Shown: piece after piece, positions 47,675 through 60,500 of the stretch
How positions within the stretch are numbered: position 1 is the stretch's first letter
Layout of the letters: every line of letters begins with the position of its first letter
Translations under genes and position numbers: made by a program
Source: Cupriavidus consociatus
GTDB lineage: Bacteria > Pseudomonadota > Gammaproteobacteria > Burkholderiales > Burkholderiaceae
NCBI RefSeq assembly: GCF_017814975.1
Contig: NZ_JAGIQA010000013.1
Span: 62,001-126,000, forward strand
Reading direction: 5' to 3'
DNA length: 64,000 nucleotides
The notes under the pieces: model-generated
The model's input: only the letters and a program-made list of their open reading frames with translations
What the model was told of the DNA's origin: nothing
Database searches by the model: none

Positions 47675-48043
47675 TGTAGGGCCTTCCCGGCCGTAGACCG
47701 GGAAAGGCGCATTTTGAAGGGCCGGCCCCCCGAGGCTGGCATACTGTAGGGTGCGCGCCACGGACAACCCGTGGCGCCTGGGGAATTAACGTCAGCATCG
47801 CCGGAGCAAAAGTCCGGAAAGTGGCCACCGATAAGGCTTTGCGGTGAGTCGGGCCGGGATGGCAGGCGCGTTCAGTGCCAGCGTGGCTTTTTGTGCACAG
47901 CTGGCCCGCCAGCCGGTCCCGCCCCGCTTCACCGCAGCGGCTTATCCTTGGTACAATGGCACATTAACTCCTTGATTCCTAAGTGAATTTGGAGTTGTTT
48001 GCGTTCTGCGGTCGCCGACTACAAACGACGAAGGATAAATTCA
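47675..48043. other. dnaA-dnaN intergenic region with terminator-like hairpin, DnaA box and promoter
   Basis: This 369-base gap has no gene. A hairpin GCCTTCCCGG / CCGGGAAAGGC lies at 47681-47708, seven bases after dnaA. A DnaA-box-like TTGTGCACA lies at 47891-47899. TACAAT at 47952-47957 is a good -10 with a weak TTCACC -35 at 47928-47933, likely the dnaN promoter. AAGGAT at 48030 is the dnaN ribosome-binding site. Confidence 0.55.
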
Positions 48044-49159
48044 ATGCAATTGGTCAAAACCTCGCGAGACAACCTGCTGCGTCCGCTGCAAATCGTGAGC
48101 GGCATCGTGGAGCGCCGCCACACCCTCCCGATCCTGGCCAACCTGCTGATTCGCAAGTCCGGGTCGAACGTGTCCTTCCTGTCGACCGACATCGAGATCC
48201 AGATCACCACGCATGCAGAATGCGGCGTCGGCAACGACAGCGTCGCCACCACCGTGGCCGCGCGCAAGCTGCTCGACATCCTGCGTGCCATGCCTGACGG
48301 CGACGTGGCCCTGTCGCTCAACGACAAGCGCATGACCGTGCAATCCGGCAAGAGCCGCTTCGCACTGCAAACGCTGGCCGCCGAAGAATTCCCGACCGTT
48401 GCCGAAGCCAGCGAATTCAACGCCAGCGTCACGCTGCCGCAGAAGACCTTCAAGCACCTGCTGGCGATGGTCCACTTCGCCATGGCGCAGCAGGACATCC
48501 GCTACTACCTGAACGGCATGCTGCTGGTGGTGGAAGGCAAGAAGGTCATGGCAGTCGCCACCGACGGCCACCGCCTGGCTTACTGCGGCGTGGAACTGGA
48601 ACAGGAAGCCGCTGGCGTTGGCTCGCGCCAGGAAGTCATCATCCCGCGCAAGACCATCCTGGAACTGCAGCGCCTGCTGGAAGACAACGACGATCCGGTG
48701 ACGGTGCAACTGGCCGCCAACCAGGTCAAGTTCACGTTCGCCAATATCGAACTGATCTCCAAGCTGGTCGAAGGCAAGTTCCCCGACTTCCAGCGCGTGA
48801 TCCCCAAGGGCTACAAGAACGCCTTCGCGATCGACCGCGTGCGCCTGCAGCAGGCGCTGCAACGCACCGCGATCCTGACCACCGACAAATTCAAGGGCGT
48901 GCGCTGCATCCTCGACACGCACATGCTCAAGATCAGCTCCACCAACGCCGACCAGGAAGAGGCGCAGGAAGAGCTGGAACTCGATTACTCGGGCGACGCG
49001 CTCGACATCGGCTTCAACGTGACCTACCTGCTCGACGTCCTTGCCAACCTCAAGACCGAGCAAGTGCAGGTCAGCCTCGGCGACTCGAATTCGAGTGCGC
49101 TGATTACCGTGCCGGAAGACGACAACTTCAAGTACGTCGTCATGCCGATGCGCATCTGA
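48044..49159 (+). CDS. dnaN: DNA polymerase III beta sliding clamp
   Basis: This 371-residue clamp protein forms a dimeric ring on DNA and gives polymerase III its processivity. MQLVKTSRDNLLRPLQIVSGIVERRHTLPIL is the conserved start and YVVMPMRI the conserved end, which sits at the client-peptide pocket. Three clamp domains of about 120 residues are expected and the length fits. ATG 48044 has AAGGAT upstream. Confidence 0.98.
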   Translation: MQLVKTSRDNLLRPLQIVSGIVERRHTLPILANLLIRKSGSNVSFLSTDIEIQITTHAECGVGNDSVATTVAARKLLDILRAMPDGDVALSLNDKRMTVQSGKSRFALQTLAAEEFPTVAEASEFNASVTLPQKTFKHLLAMVHFAMAQQDIRYYLNGMLLVVEGKKVMAVATDGHRLAYCGVELEQEAAGVGSRQEVIIPRKTILELQRLLEDNDDPVTVQLAANQVKFTFANIELISKLVEGKFPDFQRVIPKGYKNAFAIDRVRLQQALQRTAILTTDKFKGVRCILDTHMLKISSTNADQEEAQEELELDYSGDALDIGFNVTYLLDVLANLKTEQVQVSLGDSNSSALITVPEDDNFKYVVMPMRI

Positions 49160-49264
49160 TGATCCGGTAACAGGACACGCAGACCACGAGATACCGGAGC
49201 AGCAAACGGCACGCTTTGACACCCGGCCCCGGCCGGAACGTCCATGGGATGACCATCCCGCAGC

Positions 49265-49306
49265 GGGGGCAGGATCGGAACGATCCGCGCCCCTTTTGCC
49301 GTTTTT
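49265..49306 (+). terminator. Intrinsic terminator after dnaN
   Basis: GGGGC...GGATCG, loop GAA, CGATCC...GCCCC form a stem at 49266-49293, followed by TTTT and a second TTTTT at 49302-49306. It lies between dnaN and gyrB. Confidence 0.7.
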
Positions 49307-49311
49307 AGTAA

Positions 49312-51936
<2,625 letters not shown>

Positions 51937-52517
51937 GCAGTGTAGGCTTCTGAGGGTGTCGAAGTAGTTGCAGTGGACGCAATGGTCGCCGGCTGTCAAG
52001 CATTTGTAAGTGCAATGTGTTTACTAGGCTGGGGACGAACAAGAGCGACCCCATTGTCGTGCCAAGTACAAGAGCTCGAAGTTCTCGAGCTCTTTTTTTT
52101 GGCGGAAAGACTTATCTGGGCAGGGTAGCCACTGACTTCTGCGGCATAGGCAGCTGATAGGTTGGGTCGAATCTCGGTTACTAGATCCAGCCTATGCCCC
52201 ATCGAACCTTTACCGGTGCATGGCAGCTTGAAGTTACCTATCTAGGCACTTCAATCTCACTTACAATTGCCCAACCGTGCACGCTAGTCTGGCGCTTCCA
52301 ATCGCGTCTTTGACTCCTATAGGAGGGTAGTGGCAGGAGCACGGCGTGTTTGAGTACTCAGTAGTCGGCTGGATGTCACGAAAAAACACGACCCACTTAC
52401 GACTGGCCGTCTTCGGAGCAACGAAACTCTCCATACGAATCTTAAAGCGCCCTCGTGCTGCGTAAGCACCGAGTCCTTTCTGCTTAGTTGGATAAGGGCG
52501 TAATGGAAGTCTAAAAT
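51937..52517. other. gyrB-island junction region without genes
   Basis: This 581-base gap holds the gyrB terminator at its left end and then about 415 bases with no credible coding region. Base composition becomes AT-richer than the core genes. Two self-complementary short sequences are visible: CTCCTATAGGAG (52314-52325) and TGAGTACTCA (52351-52360). The left island boundary probably lies here. I saw no tRNA, integrase or clear direct repeat. Confidence 0.5.
52071..52100 (+). terminator. Strong intrinsic terminator after gyrB
   Basis: AGAGCTCGA (52071-52079), a five-base loop and TCGAGCTCT (52085-52093) form a perfect 9-bp stem followed by eight T residues. It isolates the methyltransferase operon from gyrB transcription. 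Confidence 0.9.
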
Positions 52518-53858
52518 ATGATCAAGGGCAAGTTCGTAGACCTTTTTTCAGGCTGTGGAGGCCTATCACTTGGCCTGACCATGGCGGGCCTTCAGGGCCA
52601 CTTTGCTGTGGAGCGTGACGCGATGGCGTTCGAAACGTTCTGCGACAACTTTCTTGGCCCGCGGAAGGTGCCGATCACCAAGTTCGCGTGGCCGTCCTGG
52701 CTCGAAAAGCGGGCATGGGGCATTGATGAGCTACTTGCTAAGCATTTTGAGCGTCTCACTGAATTACAGGGAAAAATCCAAGTCCTTGCGGGAGGGCCGC
52801 CCTGTCAAGGATTTAGCTTCGCTGGCAAGCGTCGGGAGGCAGATCCTCGGAACTTGCTCTTTGAGAAATATATTGAGGCTGTCGATGCAATTAAGCCATC
52901 AGCTCTGGTCCTAGAAAATGTACCGGGGATGAAGGTAGCGCATTCCAGCAAAATGGACCTAAGCGACGGTCGAGAAAAACACGCCGCCGAGTCATACTAC
53001 GAGAAGCTTAAGAAAGGGCTCGAAGCAATCGGCTATGAGGTACATGGCGAGATTGTTGATGCATCACACTTCGGTGTGCCTCAACGGCGGTCGAGATTGA
53101 TTGTAATAGGTCTTAGAAAAGATCTTGCTAGCCGATTAAGTGGCGGGGTCATTCGAGCTTTCGAGCTACTCGAAGCAAAGCGAGGGGATCTTCTCACCAA
53201 GCATGGCCTTCCAAAAACGAAATCGATTTCCGCTCAGGACGCCATATCTGATCTCCTACTCAAGCGAACATTTACTAAGCCTTGTACTGATCCTATTTCT
53301 CCTAAGGGTTTTCAGGAAATCCACTATCTTGGCCCAAAAACTGTCTACCAGCGGTCAATGCACAAAAATTGCCGGGACGATGCCATGGATAGCATGCGCT
53401 TGGCACGGCATAGCGAAGAAGTGCGGCAACGATTTGAGCAGATTCTGAAGGTGTGTGAACGAGGCGTTCGGATGAATGAGGAAAGTCGCGCGAGGTTCGG
53501 GCTCAAGAAGCACCGGATTTATCCGATGTCTGCATGGGAGCCAGCACCAACTATCACGACGTTGCCAGACGACGTACTGCACTATTCCGAGCCGCGAATT
53601 CTTACCGTTCGAGAAAGTGCGCGTCTTCAGAGTTTTCCTGATTGGTTTAAGTTTCGAGGTAAATTTACGACGGGCGGGGCGATGCGTACAAAAGAATGCC
53701 CACGGTATACCCAGGTGGGTAACGCCGTCCCACCGTTGCTCGCTGAAGCGATTGGGCTGGCGGTAATTGCCGCTCTCGAAGAGGTAATGGCTGGCACAAC
53801 CCAAAAAGGTCGAGTGAAAAGGGATCAGCAGAGTGAACTATTTGCTGCAGTAGCCTAA
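52518..53858 (+). CDS. DNA (cytosine-5) methyltransferase
   Basis: This 446-residue C5-cytosine methyltransferase has all key motifs in order: I FSGCGG (10-15) for SAM, IV GGPPCQGFS with nucleophile C96, VI ENVPG (133-137), VIII QRRSR (189-193), IX RESARLQSFPD (365-375) and X QVGNAVPP (399-406). The target-recognition region lies at about 205-345 and has no recognised counterpart, so the methylated site is unknown. Its start follows GGAAG. It is the first gene of a five-gene operon with three Dpt-like genes and vsr, and I infer it marks self DNA for that system. Codons and composition are AT-richer than the host. Confidence 0.95.
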   Translation: MIKGKFVDLFSGCGGLSLGLTMAGLQGHFAVERDAMAFETFCDNFLGPRKVPITKFAWPSWLEKRAWGIDELLAKHFERLTELQGKIQVLAGGPPCQGFSFAGKRREADPRNLLFEKYIEAVDAIKPSALVLENVPGMKVAHSSKMDLSDGREKHAAESYYEKLKKGLEAIGYEVHGEIVDASHFGVPQRRSRLIVIGLRKDLASRLSGGVIRAFELLEAKRGDLLTKHGLPKTKSISAQDAISDLLLKRTFTKPCTDPISPKGFQEIHYLGPKTVYQRSMHKNCRDDAMDSMRLARHSEEVRQRFEQILKVCERGVRMNEESRARFGLKKHRIYPMSAWEPAPTITTLPDDVLHYSEPRILTVRESARLQSFPDWFKFRGKFTTGGAMRTKECPRYTQVGNAVPPLLAEAIGLAVIAALEEVMAGTTQKGRVKRDQQSELFAAVA

Positions 53859-53870
53859 TTAGGGGGTGGG

Positions 53871-56000
53871 ATGGTGGATACGTCGACGGCAGGCCCTCAG
53901 TTTCCGAAAGATTTGATCGAGTGGGCCGGGAATCATGCGGGAGGCGTCAAGCGCCTTTTCGATTCTCATAGCGGTCGCCCCGGCAAAGAGCTTTTGCGGA
54001 CCAATCTGATAGGGCGCCTTGAGTCATGGGCTGAGCGGGTGTCCACTAACGCATTGGATACGCCTCGGATCTTACTGCTAGTTGGGGGGCCAGGTAACGG
54101 TAAGACAGAGGCGATCGAGCATACTGTAAACTGTCTGGATCGGGGGCTTGCCGCGGGGGGGAGGCTAATTGAAAAACTATCCAAAGCTTTTCATCCTTCA
54201 CGAGGGCAAGCTGTTGCCAGGGTTGTTCGCGTCGACGCCGGTTCCCTTGCGCGGACTCCGCGATCTCTCGAGCTGTCGATCGTTCAGGATGCTTCGGCCA
54301 CAGCGGGGCATGAAGGGCAGTCTGCACCGGAACTGCTAATCGACGAGCTGCTGGCAATCCTCGACAGACCTGACGAGCACTACTATCTCTGTTGCGTCAA
54401 TCGCGGTGTCCTTGACGATGCCCTGATTCATGCCATTGATCATGACATCGGTAGTGCACGGGCTCTGCTCGAAGTTATTACTCGTGCCGTAAGCCTTTCG
54501 TCGGACTCCCCATCCTGTTGGCCGCTGAAGGGTTTCCCATCTATCGCAGTCTGGCCGATGGATGCAGAGTCGCTGCTGATTTGCCCCTATGATGACCTGC
54601 CTTCTCCAGCTGCGTTGTTGATCGAGTACGCGACGAAGCCAGAATATTGGTCAACCTCTGGCTCGTGTCCCGCCGGCGAAGCCTGTCCCTTCTGCAACAG
54701 TCAAGCTCTTCTAGCTCGTGAGGCGAGTCGCAAAGCTCTCTTACAGATTTTCCGTTGGTATGAGCTTGCAAGCGGCAAGCGATGGAGCTTCCGGGACCTA
54801 TTTTCACTAATTTCGTATTTGTTGGCTGGGCACCGCCCCGCAGGTACTGGCCAGCAACGTGACCCGTGCCAGTGGGCGGCACAATTGATAGAGCAGGACA
54901 TAGCTGGCCAGTCGGCTAAGGTGCCGCGCCGGCAGCAACTCACGGCTATGTTCCATCTCGCAACCCTCAGCTACCAGCACGCGCTTTTTCATCGCTGGAA
55001 TCCAGAGGCTGCGGTTACCCTTCGGGAAGGTATCAAGGATCTGGGGTTAGACAAATCAGCTAGCGAGACGCGGGTTCTGCTTGGGCTCCAACATTTCATA
55101 GGGGAACGCAAGGACCCCTACCTTCCAGCGCCTATCGCATCATTGCTGGAAAGCCTCGTTGACCTGCTGGACCCCGCTCTGGCGAGTCCCGATATTGAAG
55201 TTGCTGTTAGCGGGCGAAACAAGGTCGTACTTGGAGAGCTAGACACAAGGTTTAGTCGATCACTGGCCGATGGGATTGAGTTCGTCAGGAAGTACCAAGT
55301 GCTGTCATCGACAGAGCTCGACCTGTTGCGCCGCCTGGCTAGGGCCGACAATTTGCTTTCATCCCCAACCACTCGAAGAAGAAACCCAGCCGCAGCCAGC
55401 CGGATCCAACGCATACTCCGCGACTTCGCATGTCGTCTCACCAGACGCAGCATTTGCACTCGCTCTGCAGTAGTGCCAGATTCTCGTATCCTAGAAGCCT
55501 TTCAGCGTGTAGTGGAAGAGGATGCAAATGGGCGGTACCTCTTCGAAGTGGCCAAGCAGGTAAAAGGCCTTCTGAACAAAGGCCAAGAATTCGAGGTCTC
55601 ACTTTCGACCACATTTGGGCAACCGTTACCACCTGAGCAACGACAAGCGACGCTCGTCGTACCGGTGCGGCAAGTGAGGGCGCTTCGATTGTCCACTAAT
55701 GGACGCCCGCGTTCACCAATTTGCTTTCTTGAGGTCGGCGCTGGACAATCAATGCAGCCGATTGCGTTGACTTATGACTTGTTCAAGGCTGTGAAGGAGC
55801 TCGAGCGAGGGCTTTCGCAGGCCTCGCTACCACGCACGGTCGTTGCGTTGCTTGATACGACTAAGGCAAGGCTGTCTGGCCCGATAGTCCGAGATTCTGA
55901 GATCCTCGTCGACGCCAGAATTCGAATAGGCGCGGATGGGGCCGAAATAGGGACAGCATGGGGGAATGGCTTTGTTGCTTTGGAAGGAGCAAGGGAATGA
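53871..56000 (+). CDS. P-loop ATPase, DptF-like restriction component
   Basis: This 709-residue protein has a Walker A motif GGPGNGKT at 72-79 (K78) preceded by LLLV, in a standalone ATPase fold. A cysteine cluster CPAGEACPFC (C266, C272, C275) may bind zinc. The rest (300-709) is helical with no recognised motif. Size, motif position and a CPFxN-like sequence resemble DptF of the phosphorothioate-dependent DptFGH module, but this is from memory, not alignment. It starts 12 bases after the methyltransferase, behind AGGGGGTGGG, and ends in an ATGA overlap with the next gene. Role inferred: ATP-driven partner or sensor in DNA restriction. Confidence 0.65.
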   Translation: MVDTSTAGPQFPKDLIEWAGNHAGGVKRLFDSHSGRPGKELLRTNLIGRLESWAERVSTNALDTPRILLLVGGPGNGKTEAIEHTVNCLDRGLAAGGRLIEKLSKAFHPSRGQAVARVVRVDAGSLARTPRSLELSIVQDASATAGHEGQSAPELLIDELLAILDRPDEHYYLCCVNRGVLDDALIHAIDHDIGSARALLEVITRAVSLSSDSPSCWPLKGFPSIAVWPMDAESLLICPYDDLPSPAALLIEYATKPEYWSTSGSCPAGEACPFCNSQALLAREASRKALLQIFRWYELASGKRWSFRDLFSLISYLLAGHRPAGTGQQRDPCQWAAQLIEQDIAGQSAKVPRRQQLTAMFHLATLSYQHALFHRWNPEAAVTLREGIKDLGLDKSASETRVLLGLQHFIGERKDPYLPAPIASLLESLVDLLDPALASPDIEVAVSGRNKVVLGELDTRFSRSLADGIEFVRKYQVLSSTELDLLRRLARADNLLSSPTTRRRNPAAASRIQRILRDFACRLTRRSICTRSAVVPDSRILEAFQRVVEEDANGRYLFEVAKQVKGLLNKGQEFEVSLSTTFGQPLPPEQRQATLVVPVRQVRALRLSTNGRPRSPICFLEVGAGQSMQPIALTYDLFKAVKELERGLSQASLPRTVVALLDTTKARLSGPIVRDSEILVDARIRIGADGAEIGTAWGNGFVALEGARE

Positions 56001-57529
56001 CTCTCGCGGCTTTTAAACAAGCTCCATGGAAGACCTCTCATCCAAAGTACAGGGACTCCGCACTATCGATTAGTCCTGCGCCAGAATACGCGAGCTCAGA
56101 GGTATTACTTGCATCGCTCTATAGAACCATTGGGTTCGAGTCCGTAAGCGAGGGCAGAGTTCCACAGGCGGGACGAGACTTGGAACGAAGATTACAAAGG
56201 CTGCGCGACAAGGGGCTACCCGCTCCAGATGGTGCGACGCTAAGTGTCGACAGTTGGAATACGGTCCTGCATGGTGTATTGGAAAGCCCCAAGCTACCGA
56301 AACAGTCCTCCAAGCGATTTCTTCAGGTCACTCCACTTGTGCCATCGGCTGCCCTCTTTTCCGGATCAGCACGGCTAGCCAATAACTCCTGGCCGGCGGG
56401 GAGTTTGGTTCGACGGATGATTTGGCTGGGCTCCAAGGACTCTGAGGCAGCGCTTGCGTTATGGAAAGAGCTATTCGAGGCTCTGACCGTGGGTGAAGAC
56501 GACGACGTCTTTGCTCGCTGGCTTGAGCAGGAGACCTGCTCTTGGGACACTTCCTCGACGTGGGCGCTTGCTGAAGTGCCACCATCCGATGTAGCAACCT
56601 TAGCCGTCGAGGACATCAATCGTGTGCGATTCATTCCCGCGAGGCAATTTACCAGGGATTTGCGTTCAGTCCTAGGCGCGAAGGGCGCGATGACTCGCCG
56701 GCAATGGACAAGCCTTCTGGAGGCTGTCCTCCGGCTTGCCGCGGTTGCCCACGTGACATGGCTATGTGATGTCCAGGCGCGGATATGGCGGTGCTTGTCT
56801 GATTCCCTTGCGGGGGACGGTCCTTCCGATGAGAGTGCCGCGAGGGTTGCAATGTACCCGGACGGCCCCCAATACATGACTTACGGTGGCAAAGCGCTGA
56901 ACGGACTCAAGGATCGAGCCTCCGGCTATCTGGCGGCTCGCCTAGGAATCAATGCTCTCTTGTGGTCCCTTATGGAGCTTGGTGAATCGTACTTGGGCGA
57001 AATTTCATCGAGCAAGGGGGTGGCGCAGCTATGTGAGCATGTTCGCAAAAATCGGGTCGCCCTAATGGACGCGAACATCCAAGCAACTCTTGCAGACCTA
57101 CGAGAGCGGGAGACGCGCGCACTGAGCTGCAAAAAGGGCATTGGTGACAATCTTCACGAATTCGCCCGCCATGTTCTTGGCCAGCGACTGACCGCTGCCC
57201 AGCTCCTGCGAGGCTATGACCAAGGGTATGTGCTAAAGAAAAAGGGCAATAGCCCGTCTAGCCCGTGGGTTGTTTCCCTTGGCCCGGTAGCGGTACTGGC
57301 CTTCGTCCATTGTGCCCTAGCAGGTATGGGCGGCCCACGATCGATCCATCGGCTAGGGCAACATTTGGCGGCCTATGGCATCGTTGTCGATCGTCATGAT
57401 ATTGCCAGAAATGATCTTGGGCACCAACTTAGAATGCTCGGCCTCGTGCTTGATAGTCCGGACGCTGAGAGTGGAATGCTGTTGTTGCCCCCGTTCCCGG
57501 TCAATCAGGCTACGAGCAAAGAGAAATGA
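55997..57529 (+). CDS. Uncharacterised operon protein at the DptG position
   Basis: This 510-residue protein has no catalytic motif, signal peptide or membrane helix that I recognise. It is a soluble, charged protein with helical stretches. It lies between the F-like ATPase and the HerA-like ATPase, exactly where DptG sits in dnd-associated dptFGH clusters, and its ATG overlaps the preceding TGA (ATGA) while its own TGA overlaps the next ATG. AAGGAGCAAGGGA precedes it. Four-base overlaps on both sides imply stoichiometric production with its neighbours, so I infer a structural partner in one complex. The family remains unassigned. Confidence 0.6.
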   Translation: MTLAAFKQAPWKTSHPKYRDSALSISPAPEYASSEVLLASLYRTIGFESVSEGRVPQAGRDLERRLQRLRDKGLPAPDGATLSVDSWNTVLHGVLESPKLPKQSSKRFLQVTPLVPSAALFSGSARLANNSWPAGSLVRRMIWLGSKDSEAALALWKELFEALTVGEDDDVFARWLEQETCSWDTSSTWALAEVPPSDVATLAVEDINRVRFIPARQFTRDLRSVLGAKGAMTRRQWTSLLEAVLRLAAVAHVTWLCDVQARIWRCLSDSLAGDGPSDESAARVAMYPDGPQYMTYGGKALNGLKDRASGYLAARLGINALLWSLMELGESYLGEISSSKGVAQLCEHVRKNRVALMDANIQATLADLRERETRALSCKKGIGDNLHEFARHVLGQRLTAAQLLRGYDQGYVLKKKGNSPSSPWVVSLGPVAVLAFVHCALAGMGGPRSIHRLGQHLAAYGIVVDRHDIARNDLGHQLRMLGLVLDSPDAESGMLLLPPFPVNQATSKEK

Positions 57530-60500
57530 ATCGACTAGTAAATAAGCTAGCCAGCCTCATTCGGGGCAAGGTGGAAGATTCAGTCAAGGGGCGTACGAAT
57601 GCCAAACTCGAGTCTCGCTTTATTTTTCATGGTCCGCCTCTTAGCTTCCTCGATTCGGTCTATGACGAACTCGTTCGAGAAGGGGGCATAAGCGTCGGGT
57701 CGGTGCAAGACGGTACAGAGGCAATCCTACCTGTACTGCTTCAGCTTCCGCATGGCAGCCTAGCAGGGCGGAATCCGGATATCGGAGTGTCGGGTAAGTG
57801 TGATGAGAGCCACTTACTGCATATTCGCAACGACCCGAATAGCCCGAGTTTCCTGGCCCTTATGCCACCAGGCCAGCACAACAACATGTCCGTTGCGTCG
57901 ACCACGGAGGAGTTCGGTATGAACGCCTCTAGCAACACAGGTCACGCGACGTTCGAGGAGTGGTGGGCAGATGGGTTCGTTCAGCAACTCGTTACTGATG
58001 GGTTGCATGATGCCGGATTCGCTGAGAGTCAGGTCGAAGAAGCACGACTTATCGTTGAGAAAGCGGCAGCGGCAATCGATGAGGTTGATCCGGAGGAGGG
58101 GAGCCGAACGGCGGTCTGGCGCTTATTGTCGCGCATTTACTCTATCAGCGGCAATATGCATGGATTGTCAGCGGGATCCGCGCTGGCTTTAGCCTGCGGA
58201 ACGCCTTCTATGGAGGACGGGGGCATTTCCGCGAAACTGCAACTTGGGATTCTGGAGCGAGTCGCCGAAGAGGTGACTGATGGTTTTAAATCCTGCATCG
58301 AGCGAATTGCGGCCAATGCCAATGAATCGACTAAGCCGGCGCTCTGGGCCTTCCTTGCTCATGTTCAGGCGAAATGTGAAATCCCTACAGCCTTCGAACG
58401 TGCTACACAGGCCTTCTACCTGCCGTTGGACTCGATAGAGATTGCGTGTCCGCCGCTCTGGTGGTCGACGCTTACAACGGAATGCTGGGCTGAGCTGCTC
58501 GCCGACGAGCCCGATGAGGCTGCTGGGGATCTATCGATCTCCTGTACCAACGCCATCTTGCCTGTTGCTCGCGGAATGCCCGCCATTGTCAAGGATGACG
58601 TTGAGCTATCGATATTTGTCGGTGCTGTAGTGGAGGGCGAGCCGGTTCAAGTCGAACTGACAGGTGGATCACATGGGAAATCCGCCGTCTCTATCTTAGT
58701 TGAAGAGAAGTTCATTCACCATGACACGCCGCCGTCTGTTGGCCAACGATCGCCCATACTTTACAAGGTAGTCGCGAACGGGCGAAAGGCTGCTACGGCT
58801 CGCGTCATCTCCTTAGCTAGCTGGGCTCCAGGGATCATCGTTGCCTGCAGGATGGCTAGCAAACTCGCACCACCGAAGAAGCCGCGAAAGAGCAATGCCG
58901 GTCCCGATTGGGAAACCGCACTCTCCCTTCCTGGTTCTGGTCGTTACGAGCTCCTTCTTCTCGTCTCGCCAGGTACGAGCGTTGATCAGGCGGCGGGTGT
59001 GCCAGATGATGCAACGGAACAGCTTAATGGGGCTAGGCAGCCGTTGCGGCTTCATCTCGTGAGGGACGGGCAATATCAGGTAGAGATAGAGGCCGATGGT
59101 AACTCTCAGCTAGAAATTGCTTTTCGCCCTGCAGGCCGCGACGCGATAGAGACATGCACCGTCTACATTTCATGCGAAGACGTCAAGGAAGAAGGATGTC
59201 GGAGCGAGTTTGAGCGGCTCATTAAGCTCAATCGGCGTCATCTTGAGAAATTTGACACAAAGGCTGTCGTTCAGCTCGATCGACATGCGCGCGTATCAAG
59301 TCTTCAGGCTTGGATACTCGACGAGAGGAACGTAGGTAGGTCCTTTATCCCGATGGTTCTCGCCGATGACTATGCCTCACACTGGACGTCACCAGACTGG
59401 AGTACTGCGCATGGGCCAATACTATCGCAGGCGCGCTTCCTTCACGATCCGCGACCGGAAGCTTCATTATTTCGGGCTCCCCAGAGCTTCGTCGATGCTC
59501 GCGAGACCATTGCAGCTCGAATCAGGGAAACCAGTGACCATGCGGGCCTGCTCGAGTCAGCGCCTTTGGGTAAATGGCTTGCGCGCGATCCGAGCTTTCG
59601 CTCAATCGTAGAGTCATATCTGGACGCTTATACAGCATGGCTAGCCGCTGACCCTGATGTTGCTTGTTGGGTGGATGCTATTGCTGTTTGCTCCCGAGAG
59701 GCAGGTGGTCGAACACTTGCACGGATTCCGGATGCCTTCATCCTCTCGCCGATGCATCCGTTGCGGCTTGCTTGGCACTGTCTTGCTCAGCAGGTTCTTT
59801 ACGAGGAACTTGAGGGCGAGGACCCTCGCCCTTGCCCAGCGGCTAGCATCCTCGACCCCGATTGCGTGCCAGATCTACTGACCATGTCACTACAGGCGCC
59901 CAGTGGGCCAGCAGGTATTGATAAAGTCGATTTCCTTTCCGTAGAGTGCAACTCCGATTATTGGGCAGTACTCTGGAATGGCTCGCGTTTAGATGAAATA
60001 GCAACGAAATCGCGCCAAGCACCATTCGATAGCGCCTTCGGGTTGGTAGTTGGGGGAATTTCGAGTGGCTTCAGCCCGGCTCAGGTTGCGCGCGCGCTTG
60101 ACGATGTCTCTGACCTACTCGCCGCCAAACCTGCGGTTAGCCTCGTCGTATCAAGTGCAGGGGGCGCTTCGGACGCCTGCAATGAGGGTCTTGCGACGTG
60201 GTGTGCAAAGCGATTTGGAAATGGAGAGAAGGCTGCTCTAGCGCAGAGTGTCGGGCCGCGGATTTTGGAGGTTTTCGACACGAGGCCACCGAGCTCCCGT
60301 CCTGATCAGGCTGCAATTGCGAACCTGTCGGAGGATACTGGTAATCATGTCCGCTGGTTCGAAGGCCAACCCCCGGAGACCAAGCCCGATTTGGGCATTG
60401 TTGCTCAATTGGACTCCATACAACCCGATTGCACGAACGTGGAAGTGCGCTCCCCATTGGGAGTCGGAGCGCTGATCAGGCACAGGGTCAGGCGTCAGCT

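Noticed and set aside
45743..47767. A 674-codon minus-strand frame opposite dnaA
   Set aside because: It is antisense to an essential gene, has biased shadow composition and covers oriC elements.
51996..52202. A 68-codon minus-strand frame in the gyrB-island gap
   Set aside because: It spans the gyrB terminator, has no ribosome-binding site and no recognisable domain.
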